From Microcaldota archaeon (GTDB lineage Archaea; Micrarchaeota; Micrarchaeia; Micrarchaeales; CABMGC01): 7,013 bases of DNA. The stretch is from NCBI GenBank assembly GCA_027314465.1, contig DAHVAU010000067.1:1-7013 (forward strand), read 5' to 3'. The notes under the pieces were generated by a model. That model had not been told where the DNA came from and did no database searches. It saw only the letters and a program-made list of their open reading frames with translations. The translations under genes and the position numbers were made by a program. This document shows positions 1 through 5,494 of the stretch, piece after piece. Numbering within the stretch: the stretch's first letter is position 1; every line of letters starts with the position of its first letter.

Positions 1-176
1 TACGGCCCACGAATAAAACCATTCTTTTTAGGCAGTTTTGGCGCCAAAGCCCCATGGCCTAACCAGAACAAGGCCTTTTCCAAAAATCCGAAAGAAGATG
101 CTCTAAGGCATTGGGTATCGGTTTCGTAATTATGGAAAGCGGCTGTACTAATCAGGGTACTGTACGTATTTCAGAT
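1..176. other. gene-free left-edge segment
   Basis: No coding region can be defended here. On the minus strand an ATG at 55-53 (or one at 22-20) opens a frame that runs off the left edge (MVLFVGR from the inner ATG), so the next downstream gene may begin here, but no good TATA box precedes either ATG. The segment contains a perfect 12-bp palindrome, TTTGGCGCCAAA, at 37-48. I see no tRNA-like cloverleaf and no T-rich terminator after the gene that ends at 177. Confidence 0.4.
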
Positions 177-824
177 TTATGGTGCGTTGTCCGGCCTTGC
201 TATACTGCCAAGTAGTCTTACGTACTCGTACTTGGGCAGCATAGGCGCAAGTTCCCTCGCATGGGCGTCTCCGACCACAATAATGTGCGGCTTGTGCGCA
301 AGTATGCCTGAGAGCATATGCTCATGTCTCTTAGCATCTAGCCTCTCCATGGTCCATCTGTAGTCCTCAAGGCCTCTACCTGAGAGAAGGATCTCCCCAG
401 AAGCATTTATCAGCTCTGTTACCTGGTCAGCAAAACTCTCTTCAGAGACAGCATCAGTGCCGCTATCTGCCTTTGCCTTGCTCTCCAGCGCAAAAGCGGC
501 AGCGTTCAATACTTCATCTGCAGTTCTTCCAGTAAGCATCATATGTGCGAGCTTCAGCTTAGATACGGCTTCGTGGGCCCTTTCCACAAGGCCAGGTTCA
601 TCAAGCGGTATTATCTCCACCCCCAAACCGCTGTACCTGGCAGCAAGAGGGCCGAAGAAATCGTAGAAAACTCCTTGCTTCGATTTCTCAAGATAATCAT
701 GCGGCAGCTCAACAGCAAGCCTGGTGAACTTTCTGCCGCTAAGCTCGCGCAATACTGCCGGAAGGTTATCATCAGTGTGTGCAACTCCGATCAATACTCT
801 GCTCTTGTGCAGTCTGATAGTCAT
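177..824 (-). CDS. TraB/ChaN/Tiki-superfamily protein
   Basis: Likely a small, soluble, stand-alone member of the TraB/PrgY, GumN, ChaN, EreA and Tiki superfamily, which includes proposed or proven metal-dependent hydrolases. Counting from the ATG, the hallmarks are a GxxH motif (GVAH) near residue 13-16, a following strand ending AVELP-H near 37-42, an Arg...Met helix (KRHEHML) near 165-171, and a C-terminal strand with a second GxxH (VVGDAH) near 183-188. These match the paired GxxH, Glu and Arg-x-x-x-Met layout of the clan. There is no signal peptide or membrane helix, unlike longer TraB proteins that carry C-terminal TM segments. A longer GTG start at 851 is possible, but it abuts the TATA box at 853-861. 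The ATG at 824 lies about 33 bases from that box and has GAGG upstream, so I prefer it. The substrate is unknown. The family call is fairly firm; the function is not. Confidence 0.75.
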   Translation of the reverse strand: MTIRLHKSRVLIGVAHTDDNLPAVLRELSGRKFTRLAVELPHDYLEKSKQGVFYDFFGPLAARYSGLGVEIIPLDEPGLVERAHEAVSKLKLAHMMLTGRTADEVLNAAAFALESKAKADSGTDAVSEESFADQVTELINASGEILLSGRGLEDYRWTMERLDAKRHEHMLSGILAHKPHIIVVGDAHARELAPMLPKYEYVRLLGSIARPDNAP

Positions 825-852
825 GTCTAATATCCTCTGAGAGATTCTCACA

Positions 853-876
853 TATTTATAGTATTGCTAATACTAT
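853..876 (-). promoter_or_regulatory. TATA box with overlapping perfect inverted repeat
   Basis: On the minus strand ACTATAAATA forms an archaeal-type TATA box centred near 857, about 33 bases before the ATG at 824, which predicts a near-leaderless transcript. A perfect 8-3-8 inverted repeat (ATAGTATT/GCT/AATACTAT on the plus strand, 858-876) overlaps the upstream half of the box and the BRE position. A protein bound there would compete with TBP/TFB or recruit them. The element resembles one upstream of the next gene (1513-1540). Confidence 0.65.
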
Positions 877-891
877 TGCACTTTACCAAGC

Positions 892-1473
892 TTATTGGCC
901 ATCCCTTAGAAGCTCCTCGAAGTATTCCCTCTCCCTAGAGCTTAGGGCGCCGCTTGCATGCAGACTGCGTGAAAGTGCAGTTCTACGGCCGCTCTGTTCT
1001 GCCCTGAAGCGAAAGTCCATTACTGCGTGCGCAGCCATAAGGCGCGACTCCACATAGCTCTTGTGCGCACTGAGCATTCCGGGGTCCAGCAGCGGCATCA
1101 ATTTGCGTATGAAGCGCGGACCGTATTCGCGCGCGAGCGCTATTTTGTGCATGGCTTTTATAGCAGTAAGCCTTACTGTCTCAGAGCTGACTCCCAGTTC
1201 ATCTGCAATGTCCCTGTATGATCTCTCAGGCTTTGAGTATCTGCCTAGATCCAGTGAATTGGTGCTGCGCCCGAAGTAGTCCAGACTTAGCAGGGTTCCT
1301 GCCTCAGGGTCGTTGAAAAGGGCAACTACTGCTGCGCAAAGCCCATTTCCATATCTCTTCCTAATTATGCCTGCTTCCCTATCAGAAAGCACATAGTCAG
1401 GATCGATGCGCCGCATTATCCTTACAGCTTCCTTTTCAAGCGCCTTTCTGTATAGTGCAGTAGCCATTGCCAT
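892..1473 (-). CDS. sigma-70 region 4-like HTH protein
   Basis: A probable DNA-binding regulator. Residues 29-43 (LSDREAGIIRKRYGN) resemble sigma region 4.1. Residues 85-110, including YRDIADELGVSSETVR, match the helix-turn-helix of sigma region 4.2 (the IGEELGVSRERVRQIE-type pattern), followed by a helix like the usual Ala-Leu-x-Lys-Leu end. About 40 residues are inserted between the two halves, unlike normal sigma factors. The C-terminal half (117-193) is helical, basic and unrecognised, and ends in a second LSSREREYFEELL stretch that resembles region 4.1. No sigma regions 2 or 3 are present. The start is the first of two close ATGs (1473 and 1467). A TATA box at 1512-1522 and a palindrome at 1486-1498 lie upstream, which suggests tight control and possibly autoregulation. 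In an archaeon this would be a sigma-like HTH acting as a TBP/TFB-era regulator, not a promoter-melting sigma factor. Confidence 0.7.
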   Translation of the reverse strand: MAMATALYRKALEKEAVRIMRRIDPDYVLSDREAGIIRKRYGNGLCAAVVALFNDPEAGTLLSLDYFGRSTNSLDLGRYSKPERSYRDIADELGVSSETVRLTAIKAMHKIALAREYGPRFIRKLMPLLDPGMLSAHKSYVESRLMAAHAVMDFRFRAEQSGRRTALSRSLHASGALSSREREYFEELLRDGQ

Positions 1474-1485
1474 CTTATTACCAGA

Positions 1486-1504
1486 GTAGTCGGACTACAG
1501 TAGT
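1486..1504. promoter_or_regulatory. palindromic operator candidate at the start site
   Basis: GTAGTC-G-GACTAC (1486-1498) is a perfect 6-1-6 palindrome. It overlaps a second one, ACTAC-A-GTAGT (1494-1504), giving three alternating GTAGT half-sites. It lies 13 to 31 bases downstream of the TATA centre, over the predicted transcription start (about 1490), where a bound repressor would block RNA polymerase. Binding by the HTH protein encoded just downstream is plausible but inferred. Confidence 0.55.
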
Positions 1505-1511
1505 AATTCCA

Positions 1512-1540
1512 GATATATATAGTTTGTTCTAACACTATTT
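1512..1540 (-). promoter_or_regulatory. TATA box and upstream element of the HTH gene
   Basis: The minus strand reads ACTATATATATC around 1512-1523, a strong TATA box about 44 bases before the ATG at 1473. Directly upstream is an imperfect inverted repeat (ATAGT...ACTAT, 1519-1538). It shares CTAAnACTATT, and its ATAGT next to the TATA box, with the promoter at 853-878. This points to a common regulator of the two genes. Confidence 0.6.
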
Positions 1541-1571
1541 TAGATATTCTGAAAGATTGTTTGCAATGAGC

Positions 1572-2603
1572 TCAACCGCTCTTCCTGCGGTGCTTCTTGA
1601 GATAGCTATGCCCAGCCACAGCACCTGCAAATGCAACTGCCCCCAGCGCAGCCCCTGCAAGTCCGATACGCCCATGCCTCTTTTCGGCCACTGTGGCTAC
1701 TGCATCGTGACCGCGCACAGCCGGCGCCTCATGCCTTACTGCAGCAGCAGCGGCCTGGATGCCTTTTGCAGCCATTGCCGCACTCTCAAACGCCGCAACT
1801 GACATGGATGCGGCCCTGAAGAACGCGCTGTTCGCAAGACCCCTGACCGATTGCCCTGCGCTTCTCCCCGCATACTGCCTGGCGGTATCGCCAGCCTGCG
1901 TGCCGTCGTCAGTTCTAGGCTCTTCCCTGATGACCGGCAACAGATAAAGGTCTCCTCTTCTTGCCGGCTCCGCCGGAGCAGAATGCACGGGAATCTGCTC
2001 CTCGGCCTCTACGGCTTTGGGCTGAACTACATCTGAATGCGAATACTGCCTAGATGCAAGTTCCTGCAGCGCTGGCCCGGACCCTGCGCCAAGTATCCTC
2101 TCAGCCATGGCATTGAATTTATCAGTTGTGAACGGGCGAGAGGGGGCAAGGAGATCCACCAGGCACCTGAACTGCTCCATGACTTTGCCTGTCCTGCCAA
2201 ACTCCTCCGCAGTCATGACGTCCACCTGTTCCCTGGAAACTGCATTGGCTATTGCAAGAGTGGATTCTCGAAGTATCCTCTCTTCGCAGTCCACAAGCCT
2301 TGAAACTGCCTCATTTACTATCTCCCTGCATCTGCCTGCCTTCTGCTGATCGAGGTCCATGAGAATTGTGCCAATGTGCCAGTATACCTCGCCGTGCAGC
2401 CTCTGCAGCTCGTACTTCTTGGCGACGAAGTCCTCTCTGCGCAGGCTACCAAACTGCATATCCCTGGCATACGGCTCCTTCGGGTCAGAAAAGCTCTTGA
2501 ACCTGCCAATCATGTGATAATGGGTGGACCTGAGGTCCTCTAATGCGCACTCGACTCTGCCAAACGGCACCTGCCTCATCTCGCGCTGCACTGACAATGT
2601 CAT
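1572..2603 (-). CDS. helical protein with C-terminal membrane anchor
   Basis: Not recognised from any family. Residues 1-186 form a helical domain with a Cys-containing core (REIVNEAV...CEERIL) and a segment at 128-185 (MTAEE...VMEQF...GAGSG) that resembles parts of the proteins at 2726-3403 and 4989-5354. Residues 187-250 are a Pro/Glu/Arg-rich hydrophilic linker without predicted structure. Residues 252-300 are an Ala-rich amphipathic helix region. Residues 313-331 (IGLAGAALGAVAFAGAVAG) are a clear membrane helix, followed by a basic tail (KKHRRK). There is no signal peptide, so this is a tail-anchored or single-pass protein. Basic residues flank both sides of the helix, which leaves the topology open. 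The ATG at 2603 lies about 33 bases after a TATA box at 2631-2640, which supports it. A role in scaffolding or docking the array proteins at the membrane is conjecture. Confidence 0.8.
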   Translation of the reverse strand: MTLSVQREMRQVPFGRVECALEDLRSTHYHMIGRFKSFSDPKEPYARDMQFGSLRREDFVAKKYELQRLHGEVYWHIGTILMDLDQQKAGRCREIVNEAVSRLVDCEERILRESTLAIANAVSREQVDVMTAEEFGRTGKVMEQFRCLVDLLAPSRPFTTDKFNAMAERILGAGSGPALQELASRQYSHSDVVQPKAVEAEEQIPVHSAPAEPARRGDLYLLPVIREEPRTDDGTQAGDTARQYAGRSAGQSVRGLANSAFFRAASMSVAAFESAAMAAKGIQAAAAAVRHEAPAVRGHDAVATVAEKRHGRIGLAGAALGAVAFAGAVAGHSYLKKHRRKSG

Positions 2604-2630
2604 TGTATCTGGTGCTTTTTATCAGAACCT

Positions 2631-2640
2631 CTATATTAAG
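2631..2640 (-). promoter_or_regulatory. TATA box of the membrane-anchored gene
   Basis: CTTAATATAG on the minus strand sits about 33 bases before the ATG at 2603, which predicts a leader of roughly 6 bases. The rest of the 122-base gap (2641-2725) holds only a weak CTAAG/CTTAG hairpin (2698-2719) just past the preceding gene and no further gene. Confidence 0.6.
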
Positions 2641-2725
2641 CCGTATGCCGCTATCCTGGCTCGGGGCTTTTTAAGCGCGCATGGCAGGTTTTGTTCTCTA
2701 AGGATTAGTCCCCACTTAGGGCATC

Positions 2726-3403
2726 TTATGCTCTTCTTTCCTGCTCCAAAGTGCGCTGTATATGCTGGATAAGGCCGATGCCTGAGCCGCTGTGTACTAT
2801 GTCCAGTACGATCTGTGGCCTTGCCATGCTGCCGCTTCCTATGTAGTCGCAAAGCTGCGCCATCTTCTCCATCACAGCCCTCGTCTGCCTGCTCTCCTCG
2901 TCGGATATCTTTCTTACTGCTCTGCCGGACCTTGCGCCTGACATGCGCCTTTCGGCATCTTCGAATGCGACTGCTGCCCTGGTGAGAAGCATAGCGAATG
3001 CGCCATCCACTATGGCTATGGCCTGCTGCGCTACTGCCACATCTACATCTGCAGTAAGGCTGCCCAGTCCCTTATCTGCCCTTGAATAGAACCTCTTAAT
3101 GTCGCTGATCTTTAGGCCTGTGGCTTCGCTTATGTTCTCAAGTGTGCTGCCCGAATAAGCCATAGATGGATGCGGACCGAATACGGTGCCGTTGCCCCCG
3201 TTCCTCAGTATCTCTGCAAGAGCATTGTCCATCTGGGCTTCGAACATGCCCCTTACCGCAGTAGAGCGCCTTGCATCCGCCATGTCGAAAAATCCGCTGT
3301 ACGCCCTAACCATCTCCTTGTGCCTGTCACGATAATGCTCTGCTGCTATCTCCACACGTTCCAGCGCCATGCTTACCTGCTTCCTTGATTTTTCTATAGC
3401 CAT
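2726..3403 (-). CDS. helical protein with HTH-like insert
   Basis: Unrecognised 225-aa protein. Residues 1-66 form a long helical hairpin (MALERVEIA...MFEAQMDNALAEIL). Residues 86-108 (TLENISEATGLKISDIKRF) read like a helix-turn-helix or winged-helix recognition unit. Residues 118-155 form an Ala-rich helix ending in a TRA...DAERRMS pattern. Residues 167-222 give DEE...VMEKMAQL and then a Gly-Ser motif (HSGSGIGLI). The last two parts resemble the proteins at 1572-2603, 4989-5354 and 5495-6091. A longer start at 3448 would overlap the upstream gene by 35 bases. The ATG at 3403, 10 bases after that gene's stop and with GTGA upstream, is preferred. No TATA box lies in the gap, so it should be co-transcribed with the two genes before it. 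DNA binding is possible but not shown. Confidence 0.78.
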   Translation of the reverse strand: MAIEKSRKQVSMALERVEIAAEHYRDRHKEMVRAYSGFFDMADARRSTAVRGMFEAQMDNALAEILRNGGNGTVFGPHPSMAYSGSTLENISEATGLKISDIKRFYSRADKGLGSLTADVDVAVAQQAIAIVDGAFAMLLTRAAVAFEDAERRMSGARSGRAVRKISDEESRQTRAVMEKMAQLCDYIGSGSMARPQIVLDIVHSGSGIGLIQHIQRTLEQERRA

Positions 3404-3413
3404 ATTATTCACG

Positions 3414-3968
3414 TCATTGCTCAGATAGCATTCTGGAGCATTCTGCACTGACAGAAGTCACAGCCGCCATTTCTCCGCCGTCTATCGCAGTATCGTAAGC
3501 TTTTATCAGCCTGCGTGCCTCGGTCATTCCTACGCGTATATTCCAGCCACTGGCTTCTGCCGCTTCCTTGAGGGACTCAAACGCATCCAGCAGCGCGGCC
3601 TTTCTTTTCTTGGCGGCGCTTATCTCCTCTTCGTAGCTTTTCGCAGGCATGGCAGTGTCGCCGAGCGTGCTGGTAGAATCCACCATGCCAGTCTGGAACA
3701 TGCCTATTCGTATCCTAGCCTCCGAGGAGAGTGTTCCTATAAGCAATGCCTTTGCCTGAAGAAACTCGGTTATGCGCGCCCTGCTTGCTGCCGCCGGGCT
3801 GGGGACGTTTCTCCTTAGCGCTTCTTCGGCAGCAGCCCTCACCTGCGGATGGCCTATTGTTGGCCGTGACATCACCTCGGCCATCTCAGCGCTCTTGCGA
3901 ACAGCGCCTTCGTATGCTGAGAGAGGACTGGCCTCGCCTGCTTTTACGGGCCTGGAGCTTCTTGTCAT
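3414..3968 (-). CDS. hypothetical helical protein, middle of operon
   Basis: Unrecognised, 184 aa, with no membrane segment or signal. It is mostly helix: residues 15-53 are Ala/Glu/Arg-rich, 63-96 form a helix pair (RITEFLQAKALLIGTLSSEARIR, quoted in part), a flexible Ser/Thr/Asp stretch follows at 97-108, then a charged, possibly coiled-coil helix at 111-138 (SYEEEISAAKKRKAALLDAF) and a final helical section to 184. A TTG start at 3992 would add 8 residues. The ATG at 3968 is preceded by GTGAT, an archaeal Shine-Dalgarno-like match, and is preferred. It begins 34 bases after the two-TM gene and ends 10 bases before the next, which suggests one transcript. The intergenic AGAATAAGG is too poor to call a promoter. 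Function unknown. Confidence 0.75.
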   Translation of the reverse strand: MTRSSRPVKAGEASPLSAYEGAVRKSAEMAEVMSRPTIGHPQVRAAAEEALRRNVPSPAAASRARITEFLQAKALLIGTLSSEARIRIGMFQTGMVDSTSTLGDTAMPAKSYEEEISAAKKRKAALLDAFESLKEAAEASGWNIRVGMTEARRLIKAYDTAIDGGEMAAVTSVSAECSRMLSEQ

Positions 3969-4002
3969 AGTATCACGATATGTGTATTGCAACGCCTTAT
4001 TC

Positions 4003-4410
4003 TTACTCCCTGAGCTCTGGCCAGTGCGGGTTGCGGTTTACCTGGTCAAGGGCCTCAATTACTCCGTACGGATCCCCTGCGCGCTGCCTGCTCTCGTCCC
4101 TTCTTACGGCCTTAAGTGCCCTTGCCTCTGCTCCGGCCTGCAGGCGCGCCTTGACTGCGCCTACGGTTGAAAACGCTGCGACAGACCCTGCGGCTGCTGC
4201 AGCAAAAGCGTCCGAATCCCACGAAGGCGTGGCCTGCATCTTAAGACTCATGTACCCGAATACCCCGGTTCCTATAAAGGCGGCTGGAGCAATCAGTGCA
4301 TCGGCCAGTGCCCTTCTCCTTGTGGTCCTTAGTTCCTCCTGTGCCATCTGGCTGCCCATTACCTTAAAGCGCATCAGAGCGTCCTCATTCATCCGGCTCG
4401 TTATTCTCAT
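4003..4410 (-). CDS. small two-TM membrane protein
   Basis: Unrecognised 135-aa integral membrane protein. A basic amphipathic N-terminal helix (1-33) is followed by two hydrophobic segments: residues 34-56 (ALIAPAAFIGTGVFGYMSL) and 66-86 (an Ala-rich run ending VAAFSTVGAV). A short polar loop with SWDSD separates them. The charged tail (87-135) is helical and ends with PHWPEL. Basic residues before TM1 and after TM2 favour both ends in the cytoplasm with the loop outside. It is the first gene of a probable three-gene operon and has a good TATA box 36 bases upstream and GGGGAT before the ATG. A second ATG at 4392 is possible but less well placed. A membrane-anchoring role for the cluster is inferred only from context. 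Confidence 0.78.
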   Translation of the reverse strand: MRITSRMNEDALMRFKVMGSQMAQEELRTTRRRALADALIAPAAFIGTGVFGYMSLKMQATPSWDSDAFAAAAAGSVAAFSTVGAVKARLQAGAEARALKAVRRDESRQRAGDPYGVIEALDQVNRNPHWPELRE

Positions 4411-4439
4411 CTATATCCCCTATTTAGATTATGGACTCC

Positions 4440-4452
4440 TTTATATTTAAAC
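4440..4452 (-). promoter_or_regulatory. TATA box of the three-gene operon
   Basis: GTTTAAATATAAAGG on the minus strand (about 4438-4452) is a strong TATA element centred near 4446, 36 bases before the ATG at 4410. The expected leader is about 9 bases. It is the only convincing promoter for the genes at 4003-4410, 3414-3968 and 2726-3403. Confidence 0.65.
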
Positions 4453-4465
4453 ATGCCTCTTTTTT

Positions 4466-4511
4466 ACATGATTGCATGTTAATATTGTTATTATGTAACG
4501 TACGCAGTTAC
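4466..4511. repeat. two short inverted repeats in the intergenic gap
   Basis: ACATG-ATTG-CATGT (4466-4479) and GTAAC-GTACGCA-GTTAC (4495-4511) are perfect 5-bp inverted repeats. The second spans the stop codon of the gene at 4508-4915, like the longer hairpin at 4964-4991, and may form a 3'-end structure. The stems are short, so chance is a real alternative. Confidence 0.3.
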
Positions 4512-4915
4512 TTGCGCTCTGCTTCTAGCGCGCTAGCCCTGAACGCCTCGGATACCTTCTTGCGCTCAGCTATGCGTAGCAGATCCGCGGAGCCCCTGTC
4601 CATCTTTTCGACGTACTCTGGCGCATGCTCCTTGAGATACGCGTTAACGGCGTCGATCCTGAGCCTCTGCTCCTCAGTCTCTATTGACTGCCTGCCTTCC
4701 CTTACGCTCCTCTTCAGTGCATTTCTGGTAGAGGCGCCTGCACGGTACATGCGGCCTATTGCAAGTGCGCCCCTGGTCTTCACCAGCACATCCGCAACCG
4801 TAGTTGCATCAAGGTGGCTTGCTATCCTCTCAGCGCCAGGTATTCTTCCCCCTGACATCTTCCCCGTCTTCAGAGCCTCTTCGTATCGCTCAGCTGTAGG
4901 TCTATAAACTCTCAT
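4508..4915 (-). CDS. hypothetical charged helical protein
   Basis: Unrecognised, 135 aa, basic and almost entirely helical. The N-terminus (MRVYRPTAERYEEALKTG) leads into a segment at 27-60 (GAERIAS...VKTRGALAIGRMYRAG). A long charged region at 62-100 may form a coiled coil (RNALKRSVREGRQSIETEEQ), and the C-terminus contains RGSADLLRIAERK (107-119). AERIAS also occurs in the neighbouring 121-aa protein and the Gly-Ser-x-x-Leu-Leu pattern faintly echoes its paralogues, but this is too weak to add it to the family. There is no signal or TM. A TTG at 4927 would extend it by four residues. The ATG at 4915, 34 bases from a TATA box at 4945-4953, is preferred. Its own promoter suggests it is transcribed alone. 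Confidence 0.75.
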   Translation of the reverse strand: MRVYRPTAERYEEALKTGKMSGGRIPGAERIASHLDATTVADVLVKTRGALAIGRMYRAGASTRNALKRSVREGRQSIETEEQRLRIDAVNAYLKEHAPEYVEKMDRGSADLLRIAERKKVSEAFRASALEAERK

Positions 4916-4943
4916 CCTATCTACCAATTATTTTATTGTTCCC

Positions 4944-4954
4944 TGTATTTAACA
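4944..4954 (-). promoter_or_regulatory. TATA box of the 135-aa helical protein gene
   Basis: GTTAAATACA on the minus strand is centred near 4949, about 34 bases before the ATG at 4915, which predicts a leader of some 7 bases. This spacing decides the ATG over the upstream TTG at 4927. Confidence 0.55.
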
Positions 4955-4963
4955 CTTATCTTC

Positions 4964-4991
4964 TGATGGGCAGTTGACGTGATGCCCATCA
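4964..4991 (-). terminator. stem-loop over the stop codon, possible 3'-end structure
   Basis: TGATGGGC (4964-4971) and GCCCATCA (4984-4991) form a perfect 8-bp stem with a 12-base loop. The stem includes the TGA stop of the gene at 4989-5354. No U-rich run follows, so it is not a typical archaeal intrinsic terminator. It could stabilise the 3' end, or act as a binding site upstream of the next promoter (TATA at about 4949). Confidence 0.45.
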
Positions 4992-5354
4992 CGGCCTGCG
5001 CTCGCTGCGCAGAGTATGGCTGTACCATTCCCTCTCTATCCTGTCGGCTATTATCCCGCGCAATATGGGCTGGGCCGATGCTATCTCGTTTATAGCACTG
5101 AATGCTACCCTGGTCAGAGCATTGTCGTCATTCGCGTGAACCAGCTGTACAAGCTCGCGCATTGCACTCTCAGTGTGGGCAGTCATCTCCTCTGCCCTCC
5201 TGCAAGACGCTATGCGCTCGGCGCTGTCTATCTGCCCTATTGCACGATGCATGGACCTGACCACGTCGTCTACTATTACATTGCGTCCCTGCCACTGCGA
5301 GAGCCTGGACAGATTGGGCATGTTGGGCAGTCTGCGCTCGAATGCGTTCGTCAT
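4989..5354 (-). CDS. small helical protein, candidate paralogue family
   Basis: Unrecognised, 121 aa. After a polar N-terminus (1-27), residues 29-50 (DDVVRSMHRA...SAERIAS) line up by eye with TRA...DAERRMS in the protein at 2726-3403. Residues 54-72 (AEEMTAHTESAMRELVQLV) line up with DEE...VMEKMAQL there and with TAEE...VMEQF in the protein at 1572-2603. It may therefore be a minimal version of the same helical domain. There is no signal, TM or catalytic motif. The ATG at 5354 is the only good start, because an in-frame TAG lies two codons upstream. It is preceded by CAGAGGATA. The promoter (TATA near 5441) implies a leader of about 60 bases, unusually long for this window, with an inverted repeat at its upstream end. 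Confidence 0.76.
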   Translation of the reverse strand: MTNAFERRLPNMPNLSRLSQWQGRNVIVDDVVRSMHRAIGQIDSAERIASCRRAEEMTAHTESAMRELVQLVHANDDNALTRVAFSAINEIASAQPILRGIIADRIEREWYSHTLRSERRP

Positions 5355-5406
5355 AACCTATCTATCCTCTGGGAGCTTAATCTTGGCACATGCGCAGTCA
5401 AGGCGC

Positions 5407-5446
5407 CAGGCCGTATCTGATTATGCGTTGGCCTGATATTTAAGGT
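5407..5446 (-). promoter_or_regulatory. TATA box with adjacent inverted repeat
   Basis: CTTAAATATC (minus strand, 5437-5444 core) is a TATA box identical over 11 bases (CTTAAATATCA) to the one at 6447-6457. Immediately downstream is a perfect 6-17-6 inverted repeat, CAGGCC (5407-5412) and GGCCTG (5430-5435). Its arms are 23 bp apart, about two helical turns, which suits a dimeric operator. It spans the interval from the TATA box to the predicted start (about 5414). A weaker TATA-like GATTAAGC near 5383 would instead give a leaderless mRNA. Confidence 0.5.
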
Positions 5447-5494
5447 ATTGGACTTTTACCATAACTCAGGAAGATCTTTGTTATTATGATAGGG

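Noticed and set aside
1..176. Possible tRNA or other structured RNA
   Set aside because: No acceptor/T-arm pairing or T-loop consensus was found on either strand.
457..2303. Plus-strand open frames opposite the three leftmost genes
   Set aside because: They are antisense shadows: they overlap better-supported minus-strand genes, have Cys/Ser/Pro-rich odd composition and lack promoters.
3772..4450. Two long plus-strand frames (132 and 156 codons) with hydrophobic stretches
   Set aside because: They run opposite the operon genes that carry a TATA box, Shine-Dalgarno-like sites and tight spacing. Their hydrophobicity mirrors the antisense of Ala/Arg-rich codons.
4508..4915. Membership of the 135-aa protein in the paralogue family (AERIAS and Gly-Ser-x-x-Leu-Leu echoes)
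   Set aside because: The matches are short and in a different order and context from the other four proteins, so chance is likely.
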